Source of the DNA: an uncultured Eggerthellaceae bacterium
GTDB taxonomy: Bacteria; Actinomycetota; Coriobacteriia; Coriobacteriales; Eggerthellaceae
Assembly: GCA_934630905.1 (NCBI GenBank)
Contig: CAKTXN010000002.1
Location: forward strand, 7,082-71,081
Reading direction: 5' to 3'
DNA length: 64,000 bases
Part shown: positions 1 through 8,583 of the stretch, piece after piece
How positions within the stretch are numbered: the stretch's first letter is position 1
Layout of the letters: every line of letters begins with the position of its first letter
Made by a program: the position numbers and the translations under genes
Notes under the pieces: model-generated
The model's input: only the letters and a program-made list of their open reading frames with translations
Database searches by the model: none
Told to the model about the DNA's origin: nothing

Positions 1-22
1 GACGAGTGTAACGACCGATCAT
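1..22 (-). CDS. purB: Start of probable adenylosuccinate lyase (partial, runs off left edge)
   Basis: Only the first seven codons are in the window: ATG at 22-20 reads MIGRYTR, preceded on the minus strand by a good ribosome site (AAGGA within GGAAAGGAACTG). Adenylosuccinate lyases commonly open M-I-x-R-Y-T-R-P-E-M, which is the only basis for the name. The body of the gene lies outside the window, so this is a tentative call. Confidence 0.35.
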
Positions 23-192
23 TTCCCGTACAGTTCCTTTCCTTTGAATCGCCTTGTCGGTGACAAAGTGCAGCGACACATCTTGCGTTGCATTTTACCC
101 TGGTATTCTCGCATGAAAGTGCACCTGCTGGCGCAATGCAACGACAAATGCACTAAAAACGCAGGTGTCGGAAGAGCCGAAACGCGTTCGCG

Positions 193-867
193 CTACAGCG
201 AGCGGAAGCAGGCGCGCACGGCGTCGCGCACTTCGGTATCGGCCGCCACAATTGCCTTGTCACCAGGGAAAAGCACGGTATCGGGACTAGCAACCGACAC
301 GTCATCTTCGCCAGAAGAAACAGCCACAATCAGGCTTTCCGCCGGCATGGGAATATCGGACACCAGCACGCCTTGATCGTTGGAATGGTGCTTCATGCGC
401 GGAACAGTCATTTCCGCCAGCACCACGTTGCCATGCGTCAAGTTCGACATAACGCTCATGGAACCAGCCATGGTTTCTTCTTCAATCAGATTGGCAATAA
501 GCGTGGTCGATGAAACGCTTTCGATGCCTAGTTCCTGGAAAATGCGCATGTTGCGCGGGTTGTTCACGCGGGCCACGCAGCGATTCACGTTGAACACGCG
601 CTGGGCAATCTCGCACGCAACCAAGTTGTTGTCGTCTTGACCGGTTGCCGCCACAAACACGTCGGCGCGGCGGATGCCTGCGTCTTCCTGGTACTTGGAG
701 TCGCAGCCATCGCCATGAATGACCAGGTAGCGGCCTTGCAGCACCACCGAAAGACGGTCCGCAACTTCCAAATCACGCTCGATAACGGCAACATCGTTGC
801 CGCCCTTCAGCATGAGCGCTGCCAGATATTCGCCAACTTTTCCTGCACCCGCAATAACAACGTACAT
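193..867 (-). CDS. TrkA-family potassium uptake regulatory protein (second of a tandem pair)
   Basis: A 224-residue cytoplasmic NAD-binding gating subunit of the Trk/Ktr potassium transporter type. The N-terminus is a Rossmann fold (MYVVIAGAGKVGEYLA, dinucleotide motif GAGKVG), followed by an acidic strand end (VIERD) and the GDG turn typical of RCK_N; the last 80 or so residues match an RCK_C (TrkA_C) domain. I chose the ATG at 867 because it opens directly on the first beta strand; the frame stays open far upstream only as a shadow of the neighbouring gene. The stop of the preceding TrkA gene is 8 bases upstream, so the two are co-transcribed. No TrkH/KtrB membrane subunit is visible. Confidence 0.9.
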   Translation of the reverse strand: MYVVIAGAGKVGEYLAALMLKGGNDVAVIERDLEVADRLSVVLQGRYLVIHGDGCDSKYQEDAGIRRADVFVAATGQDDNNLVACEIAQRVFNVNRCVARVNNPRNMRIFQELGIESVSSTTLIANLIEEETMAGSMSVMSNLTHGNVVLAEMTVPRMKHHSNDQGVLVSDIPMPAESLIVAVSSGEDDVSVASPDTVLFPGDKAIVAADTEVRDAVRACFRSL

Positions 868-875
868 GATGCGCC

Positions 876-1535
876 CTAACTTTGAATGAAGCGTGAAAAC
901 TGCTCGATAAGTTCGTGGCGCACGCACGCCAGAACCGTATCGCCCTGGTAGAGGATGGATTCTTTCGTGGGAATGGAGCTTGCCGAGCCATCCGAACGCT
1001 CGAATGCGATGATGCGAATGTCGTGATCGCGTTCCATTTCCGACACGCGAATGGTGCGGCGCTTGAGCCATTTCAGGTTGAGCGAGAAGCGCAGCACTTC
1101 GTATTCGCCGAACGTGTCCAGATGGGCGCCGTGGCCCGAAACGATTTTCGAGAACACGTCTTCTGCCACCAGCGACGTGCCGCACACGTAGTCAATGCCC
1201 AGCTGCATGTAGGCGCGCTCGTGGTCGGGATTGTACAGGCGCGCGATAACATGGGGAATGCCGCACAGACGGCTGGCAACTTCCGCAACCATCAGATTCG
1301 TATTGTCGTACTGGGTAACCGCCGCCAAAACGTCGCATTCCGCCGCGCCCGCGTGGTTCAGAACCTCTTCGTCGAAGCCCACGCCGCGCACGGTCAGACC
1401 ATCGAAGTTGCGCCCCAAGTTGCGAAACGCCTGGGGGTCGCGGTCGATGACGCACACGTTGTTGCCGTTTTCCGAAAGCAAGCTGGCAAGCTGCGAGCCC
1501 ACACGCCCGCACCCTACAACAATAACATTGCTCAC
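876..1535 (-). CDS. TrkA-family potassium uptake regulatory protein (first of a tandem pair)
   Basis: A 219-residue RCK protein. The N-terminal Rossmann motif GCGRVGSQLA and the strand-end VIDRD are clear, and the C-terminal 80 residues fit TrkA_C. The start is the GTG at 1535-1533 (reads VSNVIVVGCGRVG), with a strong ribosome site AAGGAAAGGG directly upstream; the longer frame to 1592 adds 19 unconserved residues. It is paralogous to the downstream gene. Paired TrkA proteins of this size usually form a heteromeric ring that gates a TrkH-type pore in response to NAD(H) or nucleotide binding; the pore gene is not in the window. Confidence 0.9.
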   Translation of the reverse strand: MSNVIVVGCGRVGSQLASLLSENGNNVCVIDRDPQAFRNLGRNFDGLTVRGVGFDEEVLNHAGAAECDVLAAVTQYDNTNLMVAEVASRLCGIPHVIARLYNPDHERAYMQLGIDYVCGTSLVAEDVFSKIVSGHGAHLDTFGEYEVLRFSLNLKWLKRRTIRVSEMERDHDIRIIAFERSDGSASSIPTKESILYQGDTVLACVRHELIEQFSRFIQS

Positions 1536-1633
1536 GATTTCCCTTTCCTTTGCTTTGGAGCCTTGAGGGCTTGCCTTACACCGCGCCCGCAAAGCGCTTC
1601 CACCTCTACCCTTTTCCGGCTCCTCCTTGTTGG

Positions 1634-2653
1634 CTACATCTTAGCCATTTCGCCCAGCGTGTTGTTGTACCAGTTCGCCGTGTTCGGTGGGCAGTACTTT
1701 GCCGCCGCCGAATATGTAATGGAATAGCCGTAGCCATCGGCCAGGCCCTTCACGTGGGCGTAGATGGCATCGGTCCAGTTAAACCAAATGGAAGCGCCCC
1801 AGCCCCATGCGTTGTGAGGCAGGAAGCAGTGCGCGCCCTTGCCGCTTTCCGTGTTGGAAATAGCCGGTGACCAGCGCGGATCCACGCCGTAATCCCACGC
1901 GGCCTGCGCAAAGTCGCAGCCGTGGCCCGCCAAATTCGAACCCGCCAGATACGCATCAATACGCTGCGTCCACTCCTCCACGAACGCCTCTTCGCCCGCG
2001 GAGAAGTCAACTTGCGCCACGGCACTTTCGCCGCCATACGCGCGCTGTTTCGCCTGAACTTCCTGGATATGAACGCGCTCGGCCGCAAGACGCGCCTCTT
2101 CCTCTTCGCGACGCTGCTGCTCAATACGATCGGAAAGCGTCTTGAAGTCGGCCGTTGCGTTCAATGGCGCCAAATCGTTCAATGCGGTGCGGCGGGCGAA
2201 CGCGTTCGCGAACACATCGGTGGTCGTTGCATTTGCGCTGTTCGCAGCAGCAGAAGCGCCAGATGCCGATGAAGCCGTGCCCGATGCAATGGAGGTAGCG
2301 GAGGCGGGATCTACACCTAGGATGCCCGTTGCGGCTTGAGCGTCTGACCCATCGGTGCCGTCCTGGGAATCCGTCGAGCCCGCCGAGGCACCCGCTCCTT
2401 GAGCAGCCGTAGCGGACTGCCCGACTTGGGCAGTGGCGCTCGAAGCACTTGGCGGCGTAATATCGCTGCTCACCGTGATGCGCGCCTTGAACGACCCCGA
2501 GGAACCCAGGCCCATTGAAACTTGATTCGGCGTGAGCATGTTCGAGGAAGCGAACCCGATAACGGCAGCAAGCGCGCACACGCACACGCCGCCGATAACC
2601 GCTTTCGCGGCAAAGCTCTTCTTCGCCTTCTTCACACTTTTTCTGCTGGCCAT
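1634..2653 (-). CDS. Membrane-anchored lysozyme-like cell-wall protein
   Basis: 339 residues. A basic start (ASRKSVKKAKKS) is followed by one hydrophobic segment at about residues 14-36 that could be an uncleaved anchor or signal. Residues 45-165 are a low-complexity Ala/Ser/Thr/Gly linker, 165-215 a charged coiled-coil-like stretch (EQQRREEEEARLAAERVH), and 220-339 a compact domain with W-A-x-S-N-T-E-S-G-K and NAWGWGAS, resembling the glucosaminidase/transglycosylase (lysozyme-like) fold, with the Glu in NTESG the likely catalytic acid. It probably acts on peptidoglycan outside the membrane. ATG at 2653 is the only good start. The substrate is inferred, not shown. Confidence 0.6.
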   Translation of the reverse strand: MASRKSVKKAKKSFAAKAVIGGVCVCALAAVIGFASSNMLTPNQVSMGLGSSGSFKARITVSSDITPPSASSATAQVGQSATAAQGAGASAGSTDSQDGTDGSDAQAATGILGVDPASATSIASGTASSASGASAAANSANATTTDVFANAFARRTALNDLAPLNATADFKTLSDRIEQQRREEEEARLAAERVHIQEVQAKQRAYGGESAVAQVDFSAGEEAFVEEWTQRIDAYLAGSNLAGHGCDFAQAAWDYGVDPRWSPAISNTESGKGAHCFLPHNAWGWGASIWFNWTDAIYAHVKGLADGYGYSITYSAAAKYCPPNTANWYNNTLGEMAKM

Positions 2654-3453
2654 ACAACCTTCTCTAAATCAGCAGCACTGCCAATAAACGATGCGTCTTT
2701 CGCCCGCGCGGGAAGACGAAAATGCCTTGTGCGCAGCGAAAACCGTTCATTGCGACCGCATGTTCAACTAATAAACAAGCGAATATTGTAGCATCTGGCG
2801 CGAAAAGAGCCTAATCGAGCGCCTTCGCATATGAAGGCTTCTTCACGTTTTGTTCGCTTTTCGCACTCCCGGGCGCGCGGGCGCTTCGGCACGCCGCGCA
2901 CGGGTGCCGGCACATCGCCACTGGTCCGTGCCCTCTCTACGCGCATCCCTGATCCAAATCGGGATGAATTGCTCTTCCTCCTGCATTGGCGGACCCCTTT
3001 GTTGGAAAAGAGGGGGCAAACTCGGGCAAATCGACGATAATCGGTGGTCGGCGATTCGGCAGGGAGGCGTGCCTCAGTCGCGCAATTCTCTGACCTGGGG
3101 TTTTGCCGAAGCATTTTCCTCGTTGCGTCCCGCATGCCGGAAAACGGCCCGATTTGCGCCTTGCGACCACCGATTATCGTGCGTTTGCCCGAATCCGGGG
3201 GCGTTTTCGCAACAACCGCCCCCTCCGTGAACCCCCTCTGCCGTGCGAGCCTTTGCCTGCCGCGGTTGACCCCTACCCTTCCCTTTTATCGTTGTTTTCC
3301 CGTTTATCGTTGTTTCGTAACGTATTCCCTTCTCAGGCGCTTGCGCCGTGGCTGTTCGCTATACTGTAATTTGAAAAAAACTGCACGTAACACATTTCCG
3401 TTCCCGCGCATTTCACATTTGCACGAAAACGAATATCCCGTAGAAGAGGTAGC
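2654..3453. other. Intergenic region between divergent genes, holding repeat element A
   Basis: 800 bases without a supported gene. It separates the lysozyme-like gene (minus) from the amidohydrolase (plus). It holds inverted-repeat element A (2999-3215, listed separately) and two 13-base direct repeats TTTATCGTTGTTT at 3285-3297 and 3303-3315. A TATACT hexamer at 3360-3365 could be a -10 box for the amidohydrolase, but no matching -35 is evident. Short open frames here are produced by the repeat arms. Confidence 0.6.
2999..3215. repeat. Inverted-repeat element, copy A
   Basis: A 217-bp element bounded by 52-base imperfect inverted arms (2999-3050 and 3164-3215). Each arm reads inward from TTGTTG, through a G-rich block and GGGCAAA, to ACGATAATCGGTGGTCG. 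The 113-base centre shows no similarity to the centres of copies B and C. The same arms recur at 20454-20692 and 28370-28597. The layout suggests a small non-autonomous mobile element or a long RNA hairpin; no coding capacity is evident. Confidence 0.8.
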
Positions 3454-4248
3454 ATGATGCCTATCGTTGATGCGCATTGCCATATTTATCCGGAAAAGAT
3501 TGCCACCCGCGCGGTGCAATCTGTCGGCGATTTCTACTCTTTGGAGATGGACGGCGACGGCACCGCAGGTCGCCTGCTTGAATACATGAAGCAAGGCGGC
3601 ATCACGCATGCTATCGTCCATTCCGTGGCCGTGAAGCCTCATAATGTGACCAGCATCAACAACTTTATTATTGAGCAATGCCAGCTGCACCCCGAATTCA
3701 TTGGCTTCATGACCATGCATCCCGATTTCGACGATCCCGAAGCGGAAATCGAACGCTGCCTGGCCGCAGGACTGCACGGCATGAAGATTCACCCTGATAC
3801 CCAATACGTAAACGCCGACGATCCACGCATGATGCGCATCTACGAGATGATCGAAGGCCGCGCCAGCTTGATTCTGCACGCGGGCGACTACCGCTACGAC
3901 TATTCGCATCCGCGCCGCATCAAGAACATTTGCCGCACATTTCCCCAGCTGAAGGTGAACGCAGCGCATTTTGGCGGCTGGAGCGTGCCCGATTTGGCGG
4001 TGGAATACATGAAAGACGAGAGCTGCTTCATGGACTGCTCCAGCTCATTTGCGTTCGTGGGTGCCCAGCGCGCGAAGGAGCTCATCCGCATCTACGGCGC
4101 CGATCGCATTCTGTTCGGCAGCGACTTCCCCATGTGGGAACCAACCTCTGAGCTGGCATTTTTGCGCAGCCTTGACCTAACCGACGACGAGATGGAAAAA
4201 ATCCTGTGGAAGAACGCTGAGCGCTTCCTAGGGTTTTCCGTTGCGTAG
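3454..4248 (+). CDS. Amidohydrolase family protein (TIM-barrel metal-dependent hydrolase)
   Basis: 264 residues, the usual length for amidohydrolase_2 (PF04909-type) enzymes. Metal-ligand motifs are in order: VDAHCHIYP near the N-terminus (HxH), ILHAGDY at about 146, NAAHFGGW at about 172 and LFGSDFPMW at about 214 (terminal Asp). There is no signal peptide, so it is cytoplasmic. The start is ATG ATG at 3454/3457 behind AGAAGAGGTAGC. Relatives include decarboxylases and lactone or amide hydrolases, so the substrate cannot be named. The next gene follows after 48 bases on the same strand and may be co-transcribed. Confidence 0.85.
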   Translation: MMPIVDAHCHIYPEKIATRAVQSVGDFYSLEMDGDGTAGRLLEYMKQGGITHAIVHSVAVKPHNVTSINNFIIEQCQLHPEFIGFMTMHPDFDDPEAEIERCLAAGLHGMKIHPDTQYVNADDPRMMRIYEMIEGRASLILHAGDYRYDYSHPRRIKNICRTFPQLKVNAAHFGGWSVPDLAVEYMKDESCFMDCSSSFAFVGAQRAKELIRIYGADRILFGSDFPMWEPTSELAFLRSLDLTDDEMEKILWKNAERFLGFSVA

Positions 4249-4296
4249 CAGAGCTTCGCGCATTCGCATCACAGAACACCGGAAAGGAGTCCTGCC

Positions 4297-6243
4297 ATGA
4301 TAATGGGTCTATCGCGTGAAAACTTTATCGGCCTTGCCGTGCTGACCTGCGGTTCTTTTGTCACGCTGCTCAATCAAACGCTTATCACCCCTGCGCTTTC
4401 CACCATCATGGTGGAATTCTCCATTGATACGGCAACAGTGCAGTGGCTTGTGAACGGCTTCACCATCGTGAACGCCATTATGGTACCTATTGTGGCGCAC
4501 CTTATTGATAATTACAGCACGCGCACGCTGTTCACCTGTGCCATGGTCGCTTTCCTTGCAGGATCGCTTTTCGCCGCATGGGGCCCGTCTTTCCAGCTAT
4601 TGCTGGTTGGCCGTATGTTGCAAGCCGTTGGCGCGGGCATGCTTATGCCCATGTGCCTAACCGAGCTCATGACATCGTTTCCCGTGGAGCATCGCGGACA
4701 GGCGATGGGAATATTCGGCCTGGTCAACGCCGTGGCACCTGCTGCTGGACCAACGCTTTCCGGCCTTGTTATCGACTCGTTTAACTGGCATGTTCTGTTC
4801 TATATTGTTTCGGGTCTTTCCGCGGCGGGCATCATTGCGGGCCTGATTGCGCTCAAAAACGGCGATGGCGGCAAGCGCGAGCGCAAAAGCCGCATGGACA
4901 AGCTTTCCGTTATCTCTTCTTCGCTGGGCTTGGGTTCGTTGCTGTACGGCTTCAGCATGATGGGCACCGTAGGGTTTTCGCCCCTGGTTATTGGCTCTAT
5001 TTTGCTGGGCGTACTCATCCTGGCGTTCTTCGTGCATCGTCAGCTTCACATGGATTACCCCATGCTGAAAGTGGATATCCTGAAGAACAAGCGCTTCGCC
5101 ATTTCGACCATCATCATTGTGGTTCTGCAACCAGGACTTATGTGCGGACCGATTCTTATCCCCATCTTCATTCAATCGACGCTGGGCTATTCCGCCACCA
5201 TGTCCGGCCTGACCATGATTCCAGGCGCCATTCTTATGGCGGTTTTGAACCCCGTTGTGGGACGTCTTTTCGATAAGAAGGGACCGCGCAAACTAGCAAT
5301 TGGCGGCGGCGCTCTATTCACGGTTGCCACAATTCCCATGTGCTTTTTCAACCTGGATACGCCCTTATGGGCCGTGGGTGCATGCATGGCCATGCGTAAT
5401 GCCGCTTTTGCCCTGATCAACATGCCTATTAGCACGTGGGGTATGAACGCGCTTGACGATAGGCTGATGAACCATGGCTCGTCCATCAGCAACACCACCC
5501 GTATGGTAGCAGGTGCCCTGGGAACGGCAATTATCGTTTCCATTTCGACGTTTGCAACGAATATAGGCACAGGCGCGGGTCTTGAGATCCATGCCGCAAA
5601 CGCGCTGGGCTTCGATGTTGCATTCGTTTTCTCTTCCTGCATTGCTGCGCTGGTTATGATTCTGTCCATCGCGCTGGTGAAAAGCAACCGAGCACACAAC
5701 GTAAGCGCTGACGAGGGCGGACAGCGTCGCTTCACGCTGGAGCAGATTATGAAGCGCGACGTGTTCACCATCGACGACACCGCAACGGTCGCAGAAGCCG
5801 CTGCCGCATTTGTGGAGAAGGACGTAAGCGCTGTTCCGATTGTCAACGCGCAAGGCAAAGCGGTGGGCTTCATCTCCGATGGCGACATTCTGCGCGCGCT
5901 TTCTGGCGAGGAAAACAACAAGGAATACGTTGACCCTGTGAGCATGCTTATTCGCAGCTCGGTGGGCAGCGCCAACTCCGCTGGGTTCGAGGAACGTCTG
6001 AAAGCCCTGATGGAGCAGCCAGTCACCTCCATCGCGCATATGGGAATCATTTGCGTGGATATCCATGATCGCTTGTCTGTGGTATGCCGCGTGCTGGGCG
6101 AAAATCATCTGAAGAAGGTACCCGTGCTTGACGATGGCGTTATCGTGGGCATCATCAACCGCTCGGATATTACGAAATTCGCCATGGCGCAGTACATGAA
6201 AAGCCACGAATCGCTGCTCACGCAGCAAAGCGTTGGGGCGTAA
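4297..6243 (+). CDS. MFS multidrug-type exporter (DHA2/EmrB-like) fused to a CBS-domain pair
   Basis: 648 residues. Residues 1-465 are an EmrB/QacA-type transporter with about 14 hydrophobic segments; TVQWLVNGFTIVNAI and the motif GRMLQAVGAGMLMP are typical of DHA2 drug:proton antiporters. Residues about 478-640 are two CBS motifs (MKRDVFTIDDTATVAEAAAA...ISDGDILRAL and HLKKVPVLDDGVIVGIINRSDI). CBS pairs bind adenosine nucleotides or sense ionic strength, so this transporter may be gated by cell energy state; that is inference. DHA2 proteins usually end near 480-510 residues, so the tail is a genuine extra domain. ATG at 4297 has a strong GGAAAGGAG site. Confidence 0.9.
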   Translation: MIMGLSRENFIGLAVLTCGSFVTLLNQTLITPALSTIMVEFSIDTATVQWLVNGFTIVNAIMVPIVAHLIDNYSTRTLFTCAMVAFLAGSLFAAWGPSFQLLLVGRMLQAVGAGMLMPMCLTELMTSFPVEHRGQAMGIFGLVNAVAPAAGPTLSGLVIDSFNWHVLFYIVSGLSAAGIIAGLIALKNGDGGKRERKSRMDKLSVISSSLGLGSLLYGFSMMGTVGFSPLVIGSILLGVLILAFFVHRQLHMDYPMLKVDILKNKRFAISTIIIVVLQPGLMCGPILIPIFIQSTLGYSATMSGLTMIPGAILMAVLNPVVGRLFDKKGPRKLAIGGGALFTVATIPMCFFNLDTPLWAVGACMAMRNAAFALINMPISTWGMNALDDRLMNHGSSISNTTRMVAGALGTAIIVSISTFATNIGTGAGLEIHAANALGFDVAFVFSSCIAALVMILSIALVKSNRAHNVSADEGGQRRFTLEQIMKRDVFTIDDTATVAEAAAAFVEKDVSAVPIVNAQGKAVGFISDGDILRALSGEENNKEYVDPVSMLIRSSVGSANSAGFEERLKALMEQPVTSIAHMGIICVDIHDRLSVVCRVLGENHLKKVPVLDDGVIVGIINRSDITKFAMAQYMKSHESLLTQQSVGA

Positions 6244-6290
6244 CACGTAACACGCCGGCGGCTCTTTCGCGCGCTTGTGCGTGCTTGTGG

Positions 6291-6593
6291 CTACACTAGT
6301 TCGAACCGACCCCCAGGAAGCGTGGCTACAAGCGTCAAGCTGCCCCCCAGCGCCGCAACATACCTACGCAATGAATCAACGCTCATCGCCCCAAGGTCAC
6401 CATTCTCCATACGAGAAACGCGGTTCTGCGACACGCCGATGGCCTTCGCGACCTGCACCTGCGTCATATGAGATGCTTTTCGAGCTTCACGAAGATTGTA
6501 TGCCTCGACTAAAGCGTGGGTTTCCCGCTCCGCCTGCTCCATCTGGGCAGGCGTCACTCCTCGTTTAGCCAGATATTCGTCCAAGTTGCTCAT
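6291..6593 (-). CDS. XRE-family antitoxin (HigA-like)
   Basis: 100 residues. The C-terminal two-thirds is a helix-turn-helix of the XRE/Cro type (SHMTQVQVAKAIGVSQNRVSRMENGD), followed by a short beta tail (LRRYVAALGGSLTLVATL) seen in HigA antitoxins of the HigB/Gp49 partner class. Its ATGA start overlaps the stop of the toxin gene by 4 bases, so the order is toxin-antitoxin as in HigBA. It should bind and neutralise the toxin and repress the shared promoter upstream of the toxin. Confidence 0.88.
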   Translation of the reverse strand: MSNLDEYLAKRGVTPAQMEQAERETHALVEAYNLREARKASHMTQVQVAKAIGVSQNRVSRMENGDLGAMSVDSLRRYVAALGGSLTLVATLPGGRFELV

Positions 6594-6961
6594 TCCTGCT
6601 CCTTTAGTTTTTCCAAATGGTCAAAATAGATTGCCTCCGCCTTAGGAATCGCCCTCTTATACCATTCGGACCATTTCGTCTTGCCGTTCTTACCCTTAGC
6701 TTTATCCCCACCAAGCAGCATAACTGCATTTCTCAAGGGGTCAAAAGCGAAGATAATCCTTATCTCCGAACCCTTTGGAGACGCAGGTCGCAGCTCTTTC
6801 AGATTTTTAACGCGAGCTCCCGAAAGCGTATCCGCCAAAGGTCTACCTAAATTGGGACCCTCCTGCTCTAACCTCTTCAATGAAGCAAATATCTTTGCAA
6901 TCGTCTCGGTATCTAAGTTATCAAGCCAATCAACGATGTATTCAAGTTCAACCTTCCACAT
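6590..6961 (-). CDS. RelE/HigB-type toxin (phage-derived Gp49-like family)
   Basis: 123 residues. The sequence LDNLDTETIAKIFASLKRLEQEGPNLGRPLADTL, then VKNLKELRP and EIRIIFAFDP, matches the Gp49/HigB group of RelE-fold mRNA interferases; the C-terminal basic helix-rich tail (KWSEWYKRAIPKAEAIYFDHLEKL) is typical. It is expected to cleave ribosome-bound mRNA when not bound by the downstream antitoxin. The local base composition is more AT-rich than the neighbours, consistent with acquisition. Start ATG at 6961 lies behind GCGAGGATAT. Confidence 0.85.
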   Translation of the reverse strand: MWKVELEYIVDWLDNLDTETIAKIFASLKRLEQEGPNLGRPLADTLSGARVKNLKELRPASPKGSEIRIIFAFDPLRNAVMLLGGDKAKGKNGKTKWSEWYKRAIPKAEAIYFDHLEKLKEQE

Positions 6962-6981
6962 ATATCCTCGCTTTTCAAATT

Positions 6982-7001
6982 ATATAGCTTATAAGTTATA
7001 T
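6982..7001. promoter_or_regulatory. Palindromic operator/promoter of the toxin-antitoxin pair
   Basis: A 20-base palindrome with a single mismatched pair (ATATAGCTTA / TAAGTTATAT) sits 20 bases upstream of the toxin start. On the minus strand it covers TATAAT, a candidate -10 box, so binding of the antitoxin here would block the promoter. Autoregulation is known for HigBA systems; that this is the site is inferred from position and symmetry. Confidence 0.5.
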
Positions 7002-7081
7002 TTTCAAGAAAGAGCGTCGCAAATCCACAATGCGCGGCACCATAAAAACCCAATAAACTATTCATTCGCATATCTTGACAG

Positions 7082-7095
7082 CGAACATTTGTTTG
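7082..7095. promoter_or_regulatory. LexA (SOS) box-like site 1
   Basis: CGAACATTTGTTTG matches the Gram-positive/actinobacterial SOS consensus CGAAC-N4-GTTYG. It lies 97 bases upstream of the GTG start of the radical SAM DNA-repair gene. A second box is 37 bases further on. Confidence 0.6.
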
Positions 7096-7118
7096 CTTAT
7101 AGTAGCATAACATAAAAG

Positions 7119-7132
7119 CGAACAGAAGTTCT
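7119..7132. promoter_or_regulatory. LexA (SOS) box-like site 2
   Basis: CGAACAGAAGTTCT matches CGAAC-N4-GTTC plus one terminal deviation. It lies 60 bases upstream of the GTG start at 7192. Two such boxes in one short promoter are unlikely by chance and point to LexA control of the repair pair. Confidence 0.6.
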
Positions 7133-7191
7133 TATTTTTGGAATTTAACGAAGACCCTGCCTATCAACCGCAGGCTGCGAAGGAGGTGCTT

Positions 7192-8583
7192 GTGGACGTT
7201 CTTGCGAAGCTGGAAATATTAGCAGACGCTGCGAAATACGATGTCGCTTGCACCTCTTCGGGGGTGGATCGCGGTGCGCGTAAAGGACAGCTTGGCAACG
7301 CCCTGTCCGCCGGCTGCTGCCACAGCTTCACCGCAGATGGACGCTGTATTTCTCTGCTGAAAGTTCTCATGACAAACGTGTGCGTCTACGATTGTGCTTA
7401 CTGCGCAAGCCGACATTCGAACGAAGTAAAGCGCGCCGCGTTTACCCCACAAGAGCTTGCCGATTTAACCATATCGTTTTACCGGCGCAACTACATCGAA
7501 GGGCTTTTCCTGAGTTCGGGAGTCATTAAAAACGCCGATTACACCACCGAACTTATGATTCAAACGTTGCGAATACTGCGCGAAGAGCATCGCTTCAACG
7601 GCTATATTCACGCGAAAGCGGTTCCTGGCGCCTCTCCCGAACTTGTTGACCAATTGGGCAGGCTTGCCGACCGCATGAGCGTGAACATGGAACTGCCCAG
7701 CCAAAAGAGTTTGCAACTGCTTTGCCCGCAGAAAAGCAAGCAGTCAATTTTGGCACCCATGCGCCAGATTCGCGACAGCTCTGCCGAAGATGCTGAATCG
7801 CGCAGCCTTGCGCGTAGAAGCACAACATATCTGGCACATTCCCGCCCCCGCAGAAAACAGCGTGCGTTTGTTCCCGCAGGTCAAAGCACCCAAATGATCA
7901 TCGGCGCAACCCCTGAAAGTGATTTTCAAATACTAACGCTGTCAGCCGCGCTCTATCAACAAATGGACTTGAAGCGCGTGTTTTTTAGCGCTTACCTTCC
8001 TGTAAACGCCGATGCGCGCTTACCGCAAAACGACGCCATACAGCTCAATCGCGAACATCGTCTTTACCAGGCAGATTGGCTCTTGCGCTTCTACCAATTC
8101 GACGTGACTGAAATAATCGATGAAGCCCATCCCTTCCTGGAAACCGATGTTGATCCGAAAGCGAATTGGGCGCTCAACCACCTGGACTTCTTCCCTGTTG
8201 AAGTCAACAAAGCGCCCCTTGAAGAGCTTCTGCGTGTCCCCGGTATTGGCGCAAAAGGAGCCCGTCTTATCGTGAAAGCACGACGCACGCATGCGTTGGG
8301 AGAAGCAGAGCTCAAAAAGCTTGGCATCGCCTATAAACGCGCGCGCTTTTTCATCACCTGCAACGGTTCCTATTGCGGCTCGGGCGTGGATTTCTCACGC
8401 GAAGGACTCCATAGCGTGCTTGCAGGCCCCATCAACGGAGGACGTCACGGAAGACGCGCCGACAAGGTACTACCGGGCCAAATGAGCTTGTTCGACAGCG
8501 AAACACCAGCGCTTAAGCAACCCGCACCATCGGGAAAACGGCTTTTACAAAACGCACCGCAGAAAGCGCTGGTGAGCTTATGA
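7192..8583 (+). CDS. Putative DNA modification/repair radical SAM protein (SplB-like)
   Basis: 463 residues. The radical SAM cluster motif C-x3-C-x2-C is at VCVYDCAYCASR; the N-terminus LEILADAAKYDVACTSSGV and the overall layout match the family annotated as putative DNA modification/repair radical SAM proteins. The C-terminus has a helix-hairpin-helix (LLRVPGIGAKGARLIV) for non-specific DNA binding. I chose GTG at 7192, behind a perfect AAGGAGG, instead of an in-frame TTG at 7138 that lacks a ribosome site. It overlaps the DUF4130 partner by 4 bases, the usual operon for this family, and two LexA-like boxes precede it. The exact lesion repaired is unknown for the family. Confidence 0.9.
   Translation: MDVLAKLEILADAAKYDVACTSSGVDRGARKGQLGNALSAGCCHSFTADGRCISLLKVLMTNVCVYDCAYCASRHSNEVKRAAFTPQELADLTISFYRRNYIEGLFLSSGVIKNADYTTELMIQTLRILREEHRFNGYIHAKAVPGASPELVDQLGRLADRMSVNMELPSQKSLQLLCPQKSKQSILAPMRQIRDSSAEDAESRSLARRSTTYLAHSRPRRKQRAFVPAGQSTQMIIGATPESDFQILTLSAALYQQMDLKRVFFSAYLPVNADARLPQNDAIQLNREHRLYQADWLLRFYQFDVTEIIDEAHPFLETDVDPKANWALNHLDFFPVEVNKAPLEELLRVPGIGAKGARLIVKARRTHALGEAELKKLGIAYKRARFFITCNGSYCGSGVDFSREGLHSVLAGPINGGRHGRRADKVLPGQMSLFDSETPALKQPAPSGKRLLQNAPQKALVSL

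Noticed and set aside
2764..3457. Several 60-140-codon frames in the lysozyme/amidohydrolase gap
   Set aside because: They are translations of element A's arms (peptides such as TTDYRRFARVC), which recur wherever the repeat occurs.
7138..7191. TTG start extending the radical SAM repair protein by 18 residues
   Set aside because: No ribosome site, and it would begin inside the promoter region just after the second LexA-like box; GTG at 7192 has AAGGAGG.
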